Source of the DNA: Alphaproteobacteria bacterium UBA4588
GTDB taxonomy: Bacteria > Pseudomonadota > Alphaproteobacteria > Rhodobacterales > Rhodobacteraceae
Assembly (NCBI GenBank): GCA_905182195.1
Contig: CAJJAW010000007.1
Coordinates: forward strand, 1 to 64,000
Direction of reading: 5' to 3'
DNA length: 64,000 bases
The notes under the pieces are model-generated. The model saw only the letters and a program-made list of their open reading frames with translations. It did no database searches and was not told the origin of the DNA. Of the stretch, positions 48,244 through 58,659 are shown in pieces (the first letter of the stretch is position 1; each line of letters opens with the position of its first letter). A program made the position numbers and the translations under genes.

Positions 48244-49145
48244 GAGGCATCCTCCACCAGAAAACTACATAGATCTGAAAAAGAAATCCCAACAGCGGCA
48301 GCCTGTTCAGGTGACAATGACGTTGGTGTCATCCCTGGCTGTGTGTTTGTTTCCAATAAAATCAGCCCAGAAATGCCTAAAGTGTCATCCCAGCGAAAAT
48401 CCGTTCGGGATATACTGCGACACCCCAAAACCTGGTGAGCTTTAACTGCATAATCAAGGCAGGCTTGAAAAATCTCATCAGGTAGCTTGGCCGGCACCAC
48501 GTGCTTCGAGCCGCCCTCAACATATTTAGCATCATAATCATACCAAGTATCAGTTAAAATATCTGTTACCGTCAAAGCCCGATCTCCAACAACAGTTGTA
48601 GTCAATTCACGGCCCGGCGCGAAGGTTTCCACCATAATGATATCCGGCATATCTTCCGATAGTACAGGCGGCGTCTTTTGTTCCAGGTCAACCAAATAAA
48701 CTCCAACCGAGGAGCCTTCATTATTGGGCTTTATCACATAGGGCACAGGCATAGGATGCACACCTGCAAGATCATTACGAGCCATCAACAGACTGTCGAC
48801 CACTGGCAAACCTACACTGCGAAACACCTCTTTGGATTTTTCTTTGTCCATGGCAAGGGCTGAGCAGAGAACACCCGAATGTGTGTATGGAAGCCCCATC
48901 CACTCAAGAAGACCCTGAACACAGCCATCTTCGCCCCAACGCCCATGCAGCGCGTTGAAAACAACATCTGGCACGGCACGCTGCAAGTTCTCCACAAGAG
49001 CAGAACCAGCATCGACTTCAACAACAGTATAGCCCGCCTGCCGCAAAGCGGAGGCGCATTCTTGGCCTGTAGATAATGACACCAGGCGCTCTGCGCCAGG
49101 CCCACCCATTAATACAGCCACAGTTTTGGGAGTCCTGCTCGACAT
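48231..49145 (-). CDS. ddl: D-alanine--D-alanine ligase
   Basis: ATP-grasp enzyme that makes D-Ala-D-Ala for the peptidoglycan precursor. The protein is 304 residues from ATG 49145; a GTG five codons upstream is possible. Motifs are VLMGGPGAERLVSLSTGQ at the N-terminus, PYVIKPNNEGSSVGVYLV near residue 145, SRTDFRWDD, and the magnesium and ATP region ILLETNTQPGMTPTSL. It is one of the minus-strand dcw genes between murB and ftsQ. Confidence 0.95.
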   Translation of the reverse strand: MSSRTPKTVAVLMGGPGAERLVSLSTGQECASALRQAGYTVVEVDAGSALVENLQRAVPDVVFNALHGRWGEDGCVQGLLEWMGLPYTHSGVLCSALAMDKEKSKEVFRSVGLPVVDSLLMARNDLAGVHPMPVPYVIKPNNEGSSVGVYLVDLEQKTPPVLSEDMPDIIMVETFAPGRELTTTVVGDRALTVTDILTDTWYDYDAKYVEGGSKHVVPAKLPDEIFQACLDYAVKAHQVLGCRSISRTDFRWDDTLGISGLILLETNTQPGMTPTSLSPEQAAAVGISFSDLCSFLVEDASCSR

Positions 49146-49210
49146 ACCCACTGTTCTCACTCAATATCTTGCCCTCTTTGGAGCATTTGTTACTGCGTTT
49201 ATTTACGCTT

Positions 49211-50137
49211 TCAATCTTCTCTGGGTTCTCCGACCCTCATTACCTCCCACTCTAGCGTTAAACCGCTCTTAGCGTAAACCTTTTTTCGCACTAATTCGCC
49301 CAAAGCTTCGAGATCTTTTGCGCGGGCAGCTCCAGTATTGATCAAAAAGTTGGGGTGCTTATGCGACATCTGCGCTCCACCCAGCTCCAACCCTCGACAT
49401 CCGGCGTCATCAATAAGCTTCCACGCCTTCAAATCCTGGTTATCACCCACGCGCCCAGTCGAGCTAAATCCGGCCGGATTACGAAATGTGCTACCGGCAG
49501 TGCGGTCTTTTGTAGGTTGTGTTTCATCACGCTTGGACAACTGGTCCCTCATTTTTTGATGCAGTGCCTCAGAGCTGTCATCTCCCAAACTGCACAGAGT
49601 AATTTCAGTGATCACAACCCCCTCAGGCAAATCACAGCTGCGATAGCCAAAGCTGAGTGTCTTGGAAGTATAGTCTACTTTCTTTCCAGCTCGATCCACA
49701 CCACGGGCAGACACAAACGCATCTGAAAAATAATTGCCATAGCAGCCAGCATTCATCTTCAAAGCGCCCCCCATGGCTCCAGGGATAGTCCGCAAAAACG
49801 TCAAATCCAATCCCGCATCCGCAGCTTTGCGCGCAACATGACTATCCAAAGAAGCAGCCCCGCAGTGTAGCAGGTTACCATCTACTGAAATCTCATTGAA
49901 GCCACGGCCAAGCCTTATCACCACGGCACGGATTCCACCATCACGCACAATGACATTAGAGCCTACCCCTATCGGAAAAATAGCTACATCTTGCGACAAC
50001 TCAGTCAAAAAATGGATCAAATCCTCCTCGTCAGCCGGTTGATACAGATAATCCGCAGGCCCACCCACACGCAACCAAGTTAGATCTGATAAAGACCGGT
50101 TTGGCACCAAACGCCCACGTGGGATTGGAAGTTGCAT
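49211..50137 (-). CDS. murB: UDP-N-acetylenolpyruvoylglucosamine reductase
   Basis: FAD enzyme that reduces UDP-GlcNAc-enolpyruvate to UDP-MurNAc. The 308-residue length is that of the type II-like short MurB. It has [15 protein letters not shown] at the FAD site, the pyrophosphate-binding [20 protein letters not shown], and GSTFRNPAG with the active-site serine. The start is ATG 50137 after GAGG; GTG 50140 just before it is an alternative. Its upstream neighbour murC is separated from it by a plus-strand EamA transporter. Confidence 0.94.
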   Translation of the reverse strand: MQLPIPRGRLVPNRSLSDLTWLRVGGPADYLYQPADEEDLIHFLTELSQDVAIFPIGVGSNVIVRDGGIRAVVIRLGRGFNEISVDGNLLHCGAASLDSHVARKAADAGLDLTFLRTIPGAMGGALKMNAGCYGNYFSDAFVSARGVDRAGKKVDYTSKTLSFGYRSCDLPEGVVITEITLCSLGDDSSEALHQKMRDQLSKRDETQPTKDRTAGSTFRNPAGFSSTGRVGDNQDLKAWKLIDDAGCRGLELGGAQMSHKHPNFLINTGAARAKDLEALGELVRKKVYAKSGLTLEWEVMRVGEPRED

Positions 50138-50285
50138 CACGATATCCTCTCAAATGATCTCCCCCGCTTAGACCGGATCGCGAGTTTCAAGTCAAAGGGC
50201 AACGACCACGCGAGTTCGAGCTAGATAAAACGTTCTGTACATTGACGGCGCAAACTGATCCACCATTTCGAAACCAGGAGACCAT

Positions 50286-51158
50286 ATGCAACGAATTTGG
50301 CTGGCCTTAACACCGACTATATTTTTGGTCCTCTGGTCCGCCGGCTACGTGGTAGCCAAAGTGGCCCTTGTGGATGCCGCGCCCATGGCTCTGCTAGCTC
50401 TTAGGTTTGCCGCCGTCATTTCCATCATGGCCGTCTTATTTGTCATTTTGCGCCCACCACTGCCTAAAACCACAAGAGATTGGCTGCATTTGGGCTTTGT
50501 CGGGTTTTTGATGCAGAGCATCTATTTTGGCATGGCCTATTTTGCTTTTGTGAATGGTTTAGCTGCCGGCACCGCAGCCTTAATTTTCTCACTGCAACCT
50601 TTGTTGGTAGCCCTGCTAGCCCCAAGGTGGACCGATGAAAATGTCAACTGGGCACAATGGCTGGGCTTGGCAATCGCCATGACCGGCACCTTTGTAGTCA
50701 TCATAGCCCGGCTTGAAATAGGCCCACCACCGTTTGTTGGCTTTGGTTTTGCAGCCTTGGCCCTCGCCGGAATAACCCTGGCCACTCTCTGGGAAAAACG
50801 CTTTGGCCTGTCGCATCATCCGGTCACGGCAAATCTAGTCGGGTATAGCGCAGGATTGCTAGGGCTTTTGCCATTTCTCAGCTGGAGCGACATTGCAGCC
50901 GTGAATTGGACGCCATCCTTCTACTACGCCTTCGCCTATTTGGTGATCGGCAACTCTGTTATTGCGGTAGGTCTGTTGCTGGCCATGATCCGAGCCGGGC
51001 AAGTATCGCGGGTCTCAACCCTGCTGTTTTTGGTCCCACCTTCGGCTGCATTTATCGCATGGATCACATTGGGTGAACCCATGCCACTCTTCGCTTGGGT
51101 TGGGCTAATTATATCTGGTGCAGGGGTTTATTTAGCCACACGGCTCGGCAATGCGTAG
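50286..51158 (+). CDS. EamA/DMT family transporter
   Basis: Inner-membrane permease of 290 residues with ten predicted helices in two EamA repeats (first LVLWSAGYVVAKVALVDA, second about residues 150-285). The substrate is unknown; the family exports metabolites such as amino acids or drugs. The ATG start follows CAGGAG. It lies on the plus strand between murB and murC and ends 2 bases before murC ends, so it is inserted against the direction of the dcw cluster and needs its own promoter in 50138-50285. Confidence 0.85.
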   Translation: MQRIWLALTPTIFLVLWSAGYVVAKVALVDAAPMALLALRFAAVISIMAVLFVILRPPLPKTTRDWLHLGFVGFLMQSIYFGMAYFAFVNGLAAGTAALIFSLQPLLVALLAPRWTDENVNWAQWLGLAIAMTGTFVVIIARLEIGPPPFVGFGFAALALAGITLATLWEKRFGLSHHPVTANLVGYSAGLLGLLPFLSWSDIAAVNWTPSFYYAFAYLVIGNSVIAVGLLLAMIRAGQVSRVSTLLFLVPPSAAFIAWITLGEPMPLFAWVGLIISGAGVYLATRLGNA

Positions 51159-51160
51159 GG

Positions 51161-52552
51161 TTAGTCAGCCTCACCGGCCAAGCCATGTGCCCAAGCCGAA
51201 ATTGATCCTGCCCCTAAGCAGATCAGCATATCTCCAGGATGGCAAATTTTTACCAAGAAGTCTTTCAGGGCCGATTCATCCTCCACAATCATGGCATTGC
51301 GATGCCCATGCCTGATGAGGCCAGATACCAAAGAGTCACGATCCGCCCCCGCAATAGGGGCCTCGCCTGCGGCAAAAATATCAGTGATACCCACCACATC
51401 CGCGTCATTGAAGCAGGTGCAAAATTCCTCAAATAGGTGATGTAACCTGCTGTAACGGTGGGGCTGATGGATGGCCATGATCCGGCCCAAATGGCTTTGG
51501 CGCGCCGCCTTCAAAGCCGCGGCAATCTCAATCGGATGATGCGCGTAATCGTCTATAATTGTAACACCATCAATTTTAGCCACTTTAGTGAACCGACGGT
51601 TGACCCCCTTGAAGCTCTTCAGCCCCGCCCGAATGGCATCGCCTGACATGCCCAGATGCAGCGCCACGGCCACAGAAGCCAAAGCGTTTGAAACATTGTG
51701 ATCGCCCGGCATCGGCAGGCTGCAATCGTCGATAACTGTGCCGTCCCGCAACGCCACATCAAAATACGCAGCACCCTGAGCATAACTCAAATTGACCGCC
51801 CTCACATCCGCTTGAGGGTTGAAGCCATAGGTCATAACCCGGCGGTCAGTGATCCGTCCAACCAACACCTGTACTTCGGGATGATCTGTGTTGCACACCG
51901 CAAGACCGTAGAAGGGGATATTATGTACAAATTCAAAGAAACCTTGGCACAGATTATCAAAATTACCCCAATGGTCCATATGCTCTGGATCAATATTTGT
52001 GACAACGGCAATGGTCGCAGGCAAGCGGCTGAAGGTGCCATCACTTTCATCCGCCTCAACCACCATCCACTCACCCTCTCCAGTGCGGGCATTGGATTCA
52101 AACGCATGGATCACGCCACCATTTACCACAGTCGGATCAAACCCTCCTGCATGCAATAGGGTTGAAACCATGGTTGTGGTGGTGGTTTTTCCATGAGTTC
52201 CAGCTACCGCCACATTGGACTTAAGCCGCATCAATTCCGCCAGCATCTCAGCGCGGCTCACCACGGGCAGACCGGTTTTGCGGGCTTCATCCAACTCGGG
52301 GTTGCCAGGCTTAATAGCAGTGGACACCACAACGACCTCAGCCCCCCCAAGGTTTTCAGCCTTTTGGCCAAGATAGATCAAAGCGCCCATGGCCTCCAAT
52401 CGTCGGGTAATTTTTGAGGCCTTCAAATCAGAACCCTGCACCTTATAGCCCTGATCAAGAAGCACTTCGGCAATGCCAGACATGCCAATGCCCCCGATTC
52501 CTACAAAGTGAATGGCGCCGATGTCACCAGGCAGTTTGGTTACTTTTTTCAT
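51161..52552 (-). CDS. murC: UDP-N-acetylmuramate--L-alanine ligase
   Basis: Adds L-Ala to UDP-MurNAc, the first amino acid of the stem peptide. The protein is 463 residues from ATG 52552, after GGAGG; the nine upstream codons overlap murG. It has the nucleotide-sugar region [18 protein letters not shown], the ATP motif [14 protein letters not shown] near residue 112, and [13 protein letters not shown]. It directly follows murG, with one base between stop and start. Confidence 0.96.
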   Translation of the reverse strand: MKKVTKLPGDIGAIHFVGIGGIGMSGIAEVLLDQGYKVQGSDLKASKITRRLEAMGALIYLGQKAENLGGAEVVVVSTAIKPGNPELDEARKTGLPVVSRAEMLAELMRLKSNVAVAGTHGKTTTTTMVSTLLHAGGFDPTVVNGGVIHAFESNARTGEGEWMVVEADESDGTFSRLPATIAVVTNIDPEHMDHWGNFDNLCQGFFEFVHNIPFYGLAVCNTDHPEVQVLVGRITDRRVMTYGFNPQADVRAVNLSYAQGAAYFDVALRDGTVIDDCSLPMPGDHNVSNALASVAVALHLGMSGDAIRAGLKSFKGVNRRFTKVAKIDGVTIIDDYAHHPIEIAAALKAARQSHLGRIMAIHQPHRYSRLHHLFEEFCTCFNDADVVGITDIFAAGEAPIAGADRDSLVSGLIRHGHRNAMIVEDESALKDFLVKICHPGDMLICLGAGSISAWAHGLAGEAD

Positions 52553-52553
52553 C

Positions 52554-53648
52554 TCAAATGCCTCCGGCCAAAGTCTCAATCATATCAGCAAGATCAGTTG
52601 CAGCTTCAGTTTTTGAACAGCCCAGCGCCGCGTTAGCCATAGATTGGGCTTGGGCACTATTGGTTAATAAATCTTTAATTTGATCAGCCAGATTCTCAGG
52701 CGTAAAATCAGGCTCCAGCAAAAGCTTAGCCGCGCCCGCCTGCACCAACTCGCGCGCATTGGCGATTTGCTCATCGCGTATGGCGGCTGCAAGAGGTACA
52801 AAAATGGCAGGCCGCCCAATGGTAGAAATGTCCGCTACCGAGGAAGCACCAGAACGGCTAATCACCAATTGCGCTAGGCTCATCCGGGCGGGTATATCTT
52901 TGAAAAACGATTGTACATCAGCCCGTACGCCAATCTCTGCATAAGCTTCGAGCACACGTTCGCAGTCTTCCTCACGGGCTTGTTGACTTATACGCAGGTT
53001 TTGACGCAGAGCGTCAGGCAATAGGCCCACAGCCGTAGGCACCACATCTGACAATATGCGCGCGCCTTGGGACCCACCGATCACCAGCAAATCCATCGGG
53101 TAATCACCCGGCGGGATATAGGAGGCACCGTGACGGTCCAAGATCTCTTGACGAACAGGATTGCCGACGTGATGGCCTGTCAAACCATCTGGTAATTCAG
53201 TCGGCCAAGTACCACAGGCAATCTGATTAACCCTTGGCGCAAAGAGCTGATTGACCCGTCCCAAAATACCGTTTTGTTCGTGCAACATGCAAGGGATACC
53301 CAAAGAAGTGGCCGCGCCCATGGCCGGAATCGCCGGATACCCACCGAAGCCAACCACGACACTGGGCCGCTCCCGCCGCATTTTTCTACGTGCACTGGTA
53401 ACTCCAATAGCAATACGAATGGGCACCATAATTTTGTTGAAAAATCCGCCCTTAGAAAAAGTGGCGCTGGACACTTTCTCGATACCAATTTCAGCTGGAA
53501 AACCTGCTGTATACCGCGCGCCACGCGCATCAGTGGACAACACCACTCGCCAGCCACGCCTGAGCATTACTTCAGCCACCGCTTGCGCTGGGAACATATG
53601 CCCGCCAGTACCACCGGCGGCTAACACCAACAGAGGAGAGTTTTTCAT
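52554..53648 (-). CDS. murG: UDP-N-acetylglucosamine--N-acetylmuramyl-(pentapeptide) transferase
   Basis: Glycosyltransferase that converts lipid I to lipid II at the inner membrane. The protein is 364 residues from ATG 53648, which lies one base after the ftsW stop. Motifs are [19 protein letters not shown] near the N-terminus, [16 protein letters not shown], and the UDP-GlcNAc site [19 protein letters not shown] near residue 265. The order ftsW, murG, murC is standard for dcw clusters. Confidence 0.96.
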   Translation of the reverse strand: MKNSPLLVLAAGGTGGHMFPAQAVAEVMLRRGWRVVLSTDARGARYTAGFPAEIGIEKVSSATFSKGGFFNKIMVPIRIAIGVTSARRKMRRERPSVVVGFGGYPAIPAMGAATSLGIPCMLHEQNGILGRVNQLFAPRVNQIACGTWPTELPDGLTGHHVGNPVRQEILDRHGASYIPPGDYPMDLLVIGGSQGARILSDVVPTAVGLLPDALRQNLRISQQAREEDCERVLEAYAEIGVRADVQSFFKDIPARMSLAQLVISRSGASSVADISTIGRPAIFVPLAAAIRDEQIANARELVQAGAAKLLLEPDFTPENLADQIKDLLTNSAQAQSMANAALGCSKTEAATDLADMIETLAGGI

Positions 53649-53649
53649 A

Positions 53650-54810
53650 TTAATATCCACGCATCACAGAGGTCAAAGCGCCCTGCGGGCGGCTTCGCGT
53701 GAAGGCCAAAATCATGCCCAAGGCAATCCCACCAGCGATAAGAGATGAGCCACCGTAGCTCACAAAGGGCAACGTCATGCCCTTGGCAGGCAACAGCCGG
53801 ACGGCCACGCCCATATTAATCATCGCTTGCACGCCGAACATGGCCACAAGCCCGGTACCTGCAAGGCGCACAAACAAATCACGCTCGATCATCAATCGTG
53901 TGAGTGTACGTAAGACAATCACCGCAAACAGCCCCAAAATAACTAGTACCATTAGTACCCCATATTCTTCAGCAGCTACCGCTATTATAAAATCAGTGTG
54001 GGCATCTGGAAGGGACCACTTCACGGACCCTTCCCCGGCCCCCACGCCGAACAACCCGCCTTCCCTGATTGCATTTGCAGCATAACCAAGTTGAGTTGTA
54101 GGATCCACGTCTGCCAACATATAGCCGTCGATACGTCGGGCAAAGTGCTCGCTATTCTTGTAGGCTACAAAGCCCACAAACACTGTTGCTGCCCCCATGG
54201 ATATAATAAACAAAAAAGGTGCCCCTGCACAAAAATACATAACCCCCCAAGCAAAAAGGATCAGGCTGGCCTGTCCAAAATCTGGTTGTAGCGCCAAAAA
54301 AACTGCGATTGTAACAGCAAACCCAAAGGACAGCAGCCGGCCCGGCGGACCATTCGGCTCAGAAGAAGCAGAGATCAGCCAGGCTGCAAAAACTACAAAA
54401 GCTGGCTTTATAAATTCGGATGGTTGCATCGATATAAACCCAAGTGAATACCATCGGGTAGCTCCCTTACCAAAATCAGTTCCAAAAATTGGCAACATAA
54501 CCACAGCTAAAAGGGTAACTACAAAAGCGACGGTTGCCCAGCGCCGGACGGTAGAGGGGGACATCATGGAGGTGATTATCATCGCAATCAGAGCCATACT
54601 GCCAAAAATTGCCTGCCGCTCTACGTAGTGAAAGGCCGTTAGGCCGTTACGCTGAGCTAAAGGCGGCGAAGCGGCAAGTGCTAAAATTAACCCAAAAATA
54701 AACAAAAACAATACGCTAGCCATAGTCCAGCGATCTACGGTTCGCCACCATCGGGGCAAAATTGGATCGGGAACTTCAACGGGCAAAGGCCCATGTACCA
54801 TTTCTGTCAT
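53650..54810 (-). CDS. ftsW: Septal peptidoglycan polymerase FtsW
   Basis: SEDS-family glycosyltransferase that polymerises lipid II at the septum with FtsI. The 386-residue protein has about ten membrane helices. Family stretches are [20 protein letters not shown] near residue 115, [20 protein letters not shown] near 255, and [19 protein letters not shown] near 345. The start ATG 54810 lacks a strong ribosome site. It is separated from murD by a plus-strand flavoprotein gene. Confidence 0.94.
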   Translation of the reverse strand: MTEMVHGPLPVEVPDPILPRWWRTVDRWTMASVLFLFIFGLILALAASPPLAQRNGLTAFHYVERQAIFGSMALIAMIITSMMSPSTVRRWATVAFVVTLLAVVMLPIFGTDFGKGATRWYSLGFISMQPSEFIKPAFVVFAAWLISASSEPNGPPGRLLSFGFAVTIAVFLALQPDFGQASLILFAWGVMYFCAGAPFLFIISMGAATVFVGFVAYKNSEHFARRIDGYMLADVDPTTQLGYAANAIREGGLFGVGAGEGSVKWSLPDAHTDFIIAVAAEEYGVLMVLVILGLFAVIVLRTLTRLMIERDLFVRLAGTGLVAMFGVQAMINMGVAVRLLPAKGMTLPFVSYGGSSLIAGGIALGMILAFTRSRPQGALTSVMRGY

Positions 54811-54931
54811 TTATAAATAGCCTGTACTGCGCCCCATTTTTGGGGTCTATAATAAATCTTAACCTGACTTGAATAATTTTTCCAGTACCAATTCCCTTGC
54901 CATTCTTCCCACAACAGGCAAGTCATCATCT

Positions 54932-56122
54932 ATGGATTATGATACAATTATTATTGGAGCCGGCGCGGCCGGCATGATATGCGCAACCCAAGCGCCAGGC
55001 CGCTGTCTGGTCATCGACCACGCAAAGGCCCCAGGCGAGAAAATTCGCATCAGCGGCGGCGGACGCTGCAACTTTACTAATATATATACCACGGCGGACA
55101 ATTACATCAGCCACAATCCACATTTCGCAAAATCAGCTCTAGCGCGCTATACGCAATGGGATTTTATTGACTGGGTGGCGCGCAGCGGAATAGCTTATCA
55201 TGAAAAAACTTTGGGTCAGCTATTTTGCGACACATCCGCTAAGGAGATTATCGCCATGCTGCAAAAGGGCGTGGATGAGGCCGGCGCACATATCCAGCTC
55301 AATACCTCCATCCAGAAGGTTGCAGCCATTGAGGGAGGTTACGCACTGGCCCTCAAGTCAGCCAAAGGCAGTCAAAACCTGACCACACGAAATCTCGTGG
55401 TGGCTTGCGGCGCAAAACCGATCCCAAAGATGGGGGCCACCGATTTAGGATTGCGCTTGGCCCAACAATTCGGGCTTGCGCTCACCAAGACCTATGCAGG
55501 GTTGGTACCCTTCACTTTTTCGGACCCACAGCATGAAGCCTTTAAGGCCATCAGCGGCGTGGCAGTCCCTGCCCGGTTGGAGGTGAATGGCACCGCTTTT
55601 GATGAAGCAATCTTATTCACCCATCGCGGCCTATCCGGCCCCGCCTCCCTACAGGCCTCAAGCTATTGGGCCCCCGGCTACGAGATCACGGTTGGATTGT
55701 TAAACGCGCAGAATCTGCACAACACCCTACAAGAGGCAAAAAAGACCGAAGGACGCAAATCACCTCATACTATTTTAACCCGCCTTTTACCCGCCCGCCT
55801 GGTGCCCCTGCTGCTGCAGGATCTCAATCTGCCAGAGCGGATTGCAGATATGACTGCGCATCAGCGCGCAAGCCTCGCCGAACGGCTAACCCATTGGCAG
55901 CTCACTCCTTCTGGCACTGAGGGGTACCGCACGGCTGAAGTGATGGTCGGCGGCGTCGACACAGATGGCCTTTCATCCAAAACTATGATGACCAAAACCC
56001 AACCGGGTTTATATTTCATCGGCGAATGCGTCGATGTCACAGGATGGCTAGGTGGTTATAATTTCCAATGGGCTTGGTCTTCAGGCTGGGTCGCGGGCCA
56101 ATCTATCAAAGAAAATCTATAA
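54932..56122 (+). CDS. BaiN/HI0933-like NAD(P)/FAD-dependent oxidoreductase
   Basis: Flavoprotein of 396 residues from ATG 54932 (MDYDTIIIGAGAAGMICATQ). The N-terminal dinucleotide-binding GAGAAGM is followed by the family signature GEKIRISGGGRCNFTN near residue 40, and a C-terminal FAD contact region GLYFIGECVDVTGWLGGYNF. The substrate is unknown. It lies on the plus strand between ftsW and murD, ending 7 bases before murD does, so like the EamA gene it interrupts the dcw cluster in the opposite direction. The upstream 21 codons are not family-like. Confidence 0.85.
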   Translation: MDYDTIIIGAGAAGMICATQAPGRCLVIDHAKAPGEKIRISGGGRCNFTNIYTTADNYISHNPHFAKSALARYTQWDFIDWVARSGIAYHEKTLGQLFCDTSAKEIIAMLQKGVDEAGAHIQLNTSIQKVAAIEGGYALALKSAKGSQNLTTRNLVVACGAKPIPKMGATDLGLRLAQQFGLALTKTYAGLVPFTFSDPQHEAFKAISGVAVPARLEVNGTAFDEAILFTHRGLSGPASLQASSYWAPGYEITVGLLNAQNLHNTLQEAKKTEGRKSPHTILTRLLPARLVPLLLQDLNLPERIADMTAHQRASLAERLTHWQLTPSGTEGYRTAEVMVGGVDTDGLSSKTMMTKTQPGLYFIGECVDVTGWLGGYNFQWAWSSGWVAGQSIKENL

Positions 56123-56129
56123 CAGAGGT

Positions 56130-57527
56130 CTAGGCCTCAGCCAATGCGGCCACCTGCGCCATGAAATCCTCCCCACGAGCCTCGAAGCTATCATATTGAT
56201 CAAAGCTGGCCGCCGCTGGAGCCAATAGAATTACATCACCAGGCGCGCTTTGCGCATAGGCGGCCGTCACGGCAGCTTGCATTGTGGTGCAGATCTCGCA
56301 GCCCACCTTAAGCTGCATCGCAAACGCTTCGGCCTCGCGACCAATCACATAGGCTTTGCGTACATTGCCCAAAGTTTGTGATAGGGCAGACAGCCCACCT
56401 GCCTTTTGCAGCCCACCACAGATCCAGCGAATATTCTCAAATGCTGTCAAAGCTTTGGTGGCAGCATCCACATTGGTGGCCTTGCTATCGTTCACAAAAC
56501 GCACACTGCCAATCTCGCGCACCAATTGGCTGCGATGCGGCAGGCCGGTGAAGCTGCGCAAGCCTTCCTCAATCACCCGAGGCGCCATATTTAGCGCCCT
56601 TAAAACCGCATAGGCGGCACAGGCATTTTGATGATTATGAGCCCCCGGCAAGCCCGGGATCTCGCGCAGGTCAATCGAGGCGGACTGACGTCCCTTGCGG
56701 CTTTCGGCCAAAAAGCCTTTGCGCGCCGTAACCTGCCAGCCATTGCCATTGGGCTTTTGCCCTGAGATTACCCGGATCACCCGATCATCATTTGCATTAT
56801 CTGCATATTGCGCAGCCAGATACTGCCCTTCTGGCTCATCCACACCTATCACCGCATGATCCGGGCTGCCTTCGAAAAACAAACGGCGTTTGGCGGCAAA
56901 ATAGCCGCCATAACCTGCATGGCGGTCTAGATGGTCGGGGGATAGATTGGTAAAGACGGCGATGTCAGGGGTCAGGCTGCGGGCCAGTTCAGTTTGATAG
57001 GATGACAGCTCCAGCACGATCACATCACCATCCTTAGCAGGATCAAGATCCAACACGCCCCGGCCGATATTACCCGCAAGCTGGCTGCGCTTGCCCGCGA
57101 CATTCAGAAGATGATGGATTAAAGCGCTGGTGGTCGATTTACCGTTGGATCCAGTGACCGCCACCACCTTTGGCGCCTGATCGAAACTATTCCAATCTTG
57201 GGTTGCAAAGGACCGGAAAAACAAGCCGATGTCATTGTCGAGTGGAATGCCAAGGCGAAAAGCCTCCGTAATCGCAGTGTGCGGTTTGGGGTAAAGATGC
57301 GGAATACCCGGCGATGTAATCATCACATCAACACCCTCAAGCCCACCCCGCAAAGGATCAGCGCAGGTCAGACCAGCCTCTTTTGCGCGTGTGCGACCAG
57401 CTTCGCCGTCGTCCCAACACAGTACATTAGCCCCGCCAGCCACCAAGGCTTGCGCGGCCACCAAACCCGAACGGCCCATGCCGAGAACGAAGGCTGATCG
57501 CCCCTGCATTCCTTGAACTGGTATCAT
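56130..57527 (-). CDS. murD: UDP-N-acetylmuramoyl-L-alanine--D-glutamate ligase
   Basis: Adds D-Glu to UDP-MurNAc-L-Ala. The protein is 465 residues from ATG 57527 ([20 protein letters not shown]), after GGAG; the 32 codons upstream have no family match. Motifs are the ATP site [20 protein letters not shown] near residue 125, [18 protein letters not shown], and [18 protein letters not shown] near residue 325. It follows mraY by 38 bases. Confidence 0.95.
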   Translation of the reverse strand: MIPVQGMQGRSAFVLGMGRSGLVAAQALVAGGANVLCWDDGEAGRTRAKEAGLTCADPLRGGLEGVDVMITSPGIPHLYPKPHTAITEAFRLGIPLDNDIGLFFRSFATQDWNSFDQAPKVVAVTGSNGKSTTSALIHHLLNVAGKRSQLAGNIGRGVLDLDPAKDGDVIVLELSSYQTELARSLTPDIAVFTNLSPDHLDRHAGYGGYFAAKRRLFFEGSPDHAVIGVDEPEGQYLAAQYADNANDDRVIRVISGQKPNGNGWQVTARKGFLAESRKGRQSASIDLREIPGLPGAHNHQNACAAYAVLRALNMAPRVIEEGLRSFTGLPHRSQLVREIGSVRFVNDSKATNVDAATKALTAFENIRWICGGLQKAGGLSALSQTLGNVRKAYVIGREAEAFAMQLKVGCEICTTMQAAVTAAYAQSAPGDVILLAPAAASFDQYDSFEARGEDFMAQVAALAEA

Positions 57528-57565
57528 GCTTTTACTCCAAAAGGCGTTAGGTGCTGGGTGCGGTG

Positions 57566-58648
57566 TTACCGGACTTTTAAAGTGGCCAGGCCGAACATCG
57601 CCAACACAAGGGCAATAATCCAAAACCGGATCACAATTTGGCTTTCTGGATAACCCTTTTTTTCAAAATGGTGGTGAATAGGCGCCATCAGAAACACCCG
57701 TTTTCCCGTGCGCTTAAACCACAGAACCTGGATGATCACACTCATAGCTTCGGCGACAAACACACCACCAATAATCATCCACACAATCTCATGCTTGATC
57801 AAAACCGCAATGGCCCCCAGCGCGCCTCCCAGGGCCAAGCTGCCTGTATCACCCATAAAAATCGCAGCTGGTGGGGCATTGTACCACAAAAAGCCCAATC
57901 CGCCACCAATCAAGGCCATGCAGAAAACAAATAACTCTCCAGTTCCAGGCACATAATGTACATCAAGATACTGGGTGAAATCCACCCGGCCAACCGCATA
58001 GGCCAAAACCCCAAGTGCGGCGGCCGCAATCATCACTGGCATAATGGCCAAACCATCCAGCCCGTCTGTCAAATTAACGGCGTTAGCAGTACCCACAATT
58101 ACAATCATAGCAAAAGGAAAAAACAGAACCCCAAAGGGCACCAGAGCGTCTTTTAAAATAGGGACAGCCACCTGCGTGCTCAATCCATCTGGGTGTAATT
58201 GCGCCGCCACCAGTGACGCCACCAACGCAATCCCAAAGCCAAGGCCCAGCCGGATTTTGCCAGAAACACCCGCAACGGTTTGTTTGCTCACTTTGGCATA
58301 GTCATCTGCAAAGCCAATGGCACCAAAGCCTATCGTCACAAATAAGACTACCCAAATATGCATATTGTCCAGCCGCGCCCAAAGCACGGTTGAAACAACC
58401 AAAGCCCCCAAAATCAAAGCCCCACCCATGGTGGGGGTGCCTGCTTTGGAAAAATGGGCCTCAGGCCCATCAGATCTAATAGGCTGGCCTTGGCCTTGGC
58501 GACGGCGCAGCAAATTGATCAGAGGTCTGCCAAACACAAAGCCAAAAATAAGAGAGGTCAGGAATGCCCCGCCCGCGCGAAAGGTGATGTAGCGAAAAAG
58601 GTTAAAGAAATCGCCCCCATCCGAAAGAATGGTCAGCCAATAAAACAT
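57566..58648 (-). CDS. mraY: Phospho-N-acetylmuramoyl-pentapeptide-transferase
   Basis: Membrane enzyme that moves phospho-MurNAc-pentapeptide onto undecaprenyl phosphate to give lipid I. The 360-residue protein has about ten helices. Catalytic loops are [22 protein letters not shown] (the Asp pair), [13 protein letters not shown], and the histidine-rich [15 protein letters not shown]. The start ATG 58648 follows GGGGAT. It follows murF by 11 bases. Confidence 0.96.
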   Translation of the reverse strand: MFYWLTILSDGGDFFNLFRYITFRAGGAFLTSLIFGFVFGRPLINLLRRRQGQGQPIRSDGPEAHFSKAGTPTMGGALILGALVVSTVLWARLDNMHIWVVLFVTIGFGAIGFADDYAKVSKQTVAGVSGKIRLGLGFGIALVASLVAAQLHPDGLSTQVAVPILKDALVPFGVLFFPFAMIVIVGTANAVNLTDGLDGLAIMPVMIAAAALGVLAYAVGRVDFTQYLDVHYVPGTGELFVFCMALIGGGLGFLWYNAPPAAIFMGDTGSLALGGALGAIAVLIKHEIVWMIIGGVFVAEAMSVIIQVLWFKRTGKRVFLMAPIHHHFEKKGYPESQIVIRFWIIALVLAMFGLATLKVR

Positions 58649-58659
58649 CTAATATCCCC

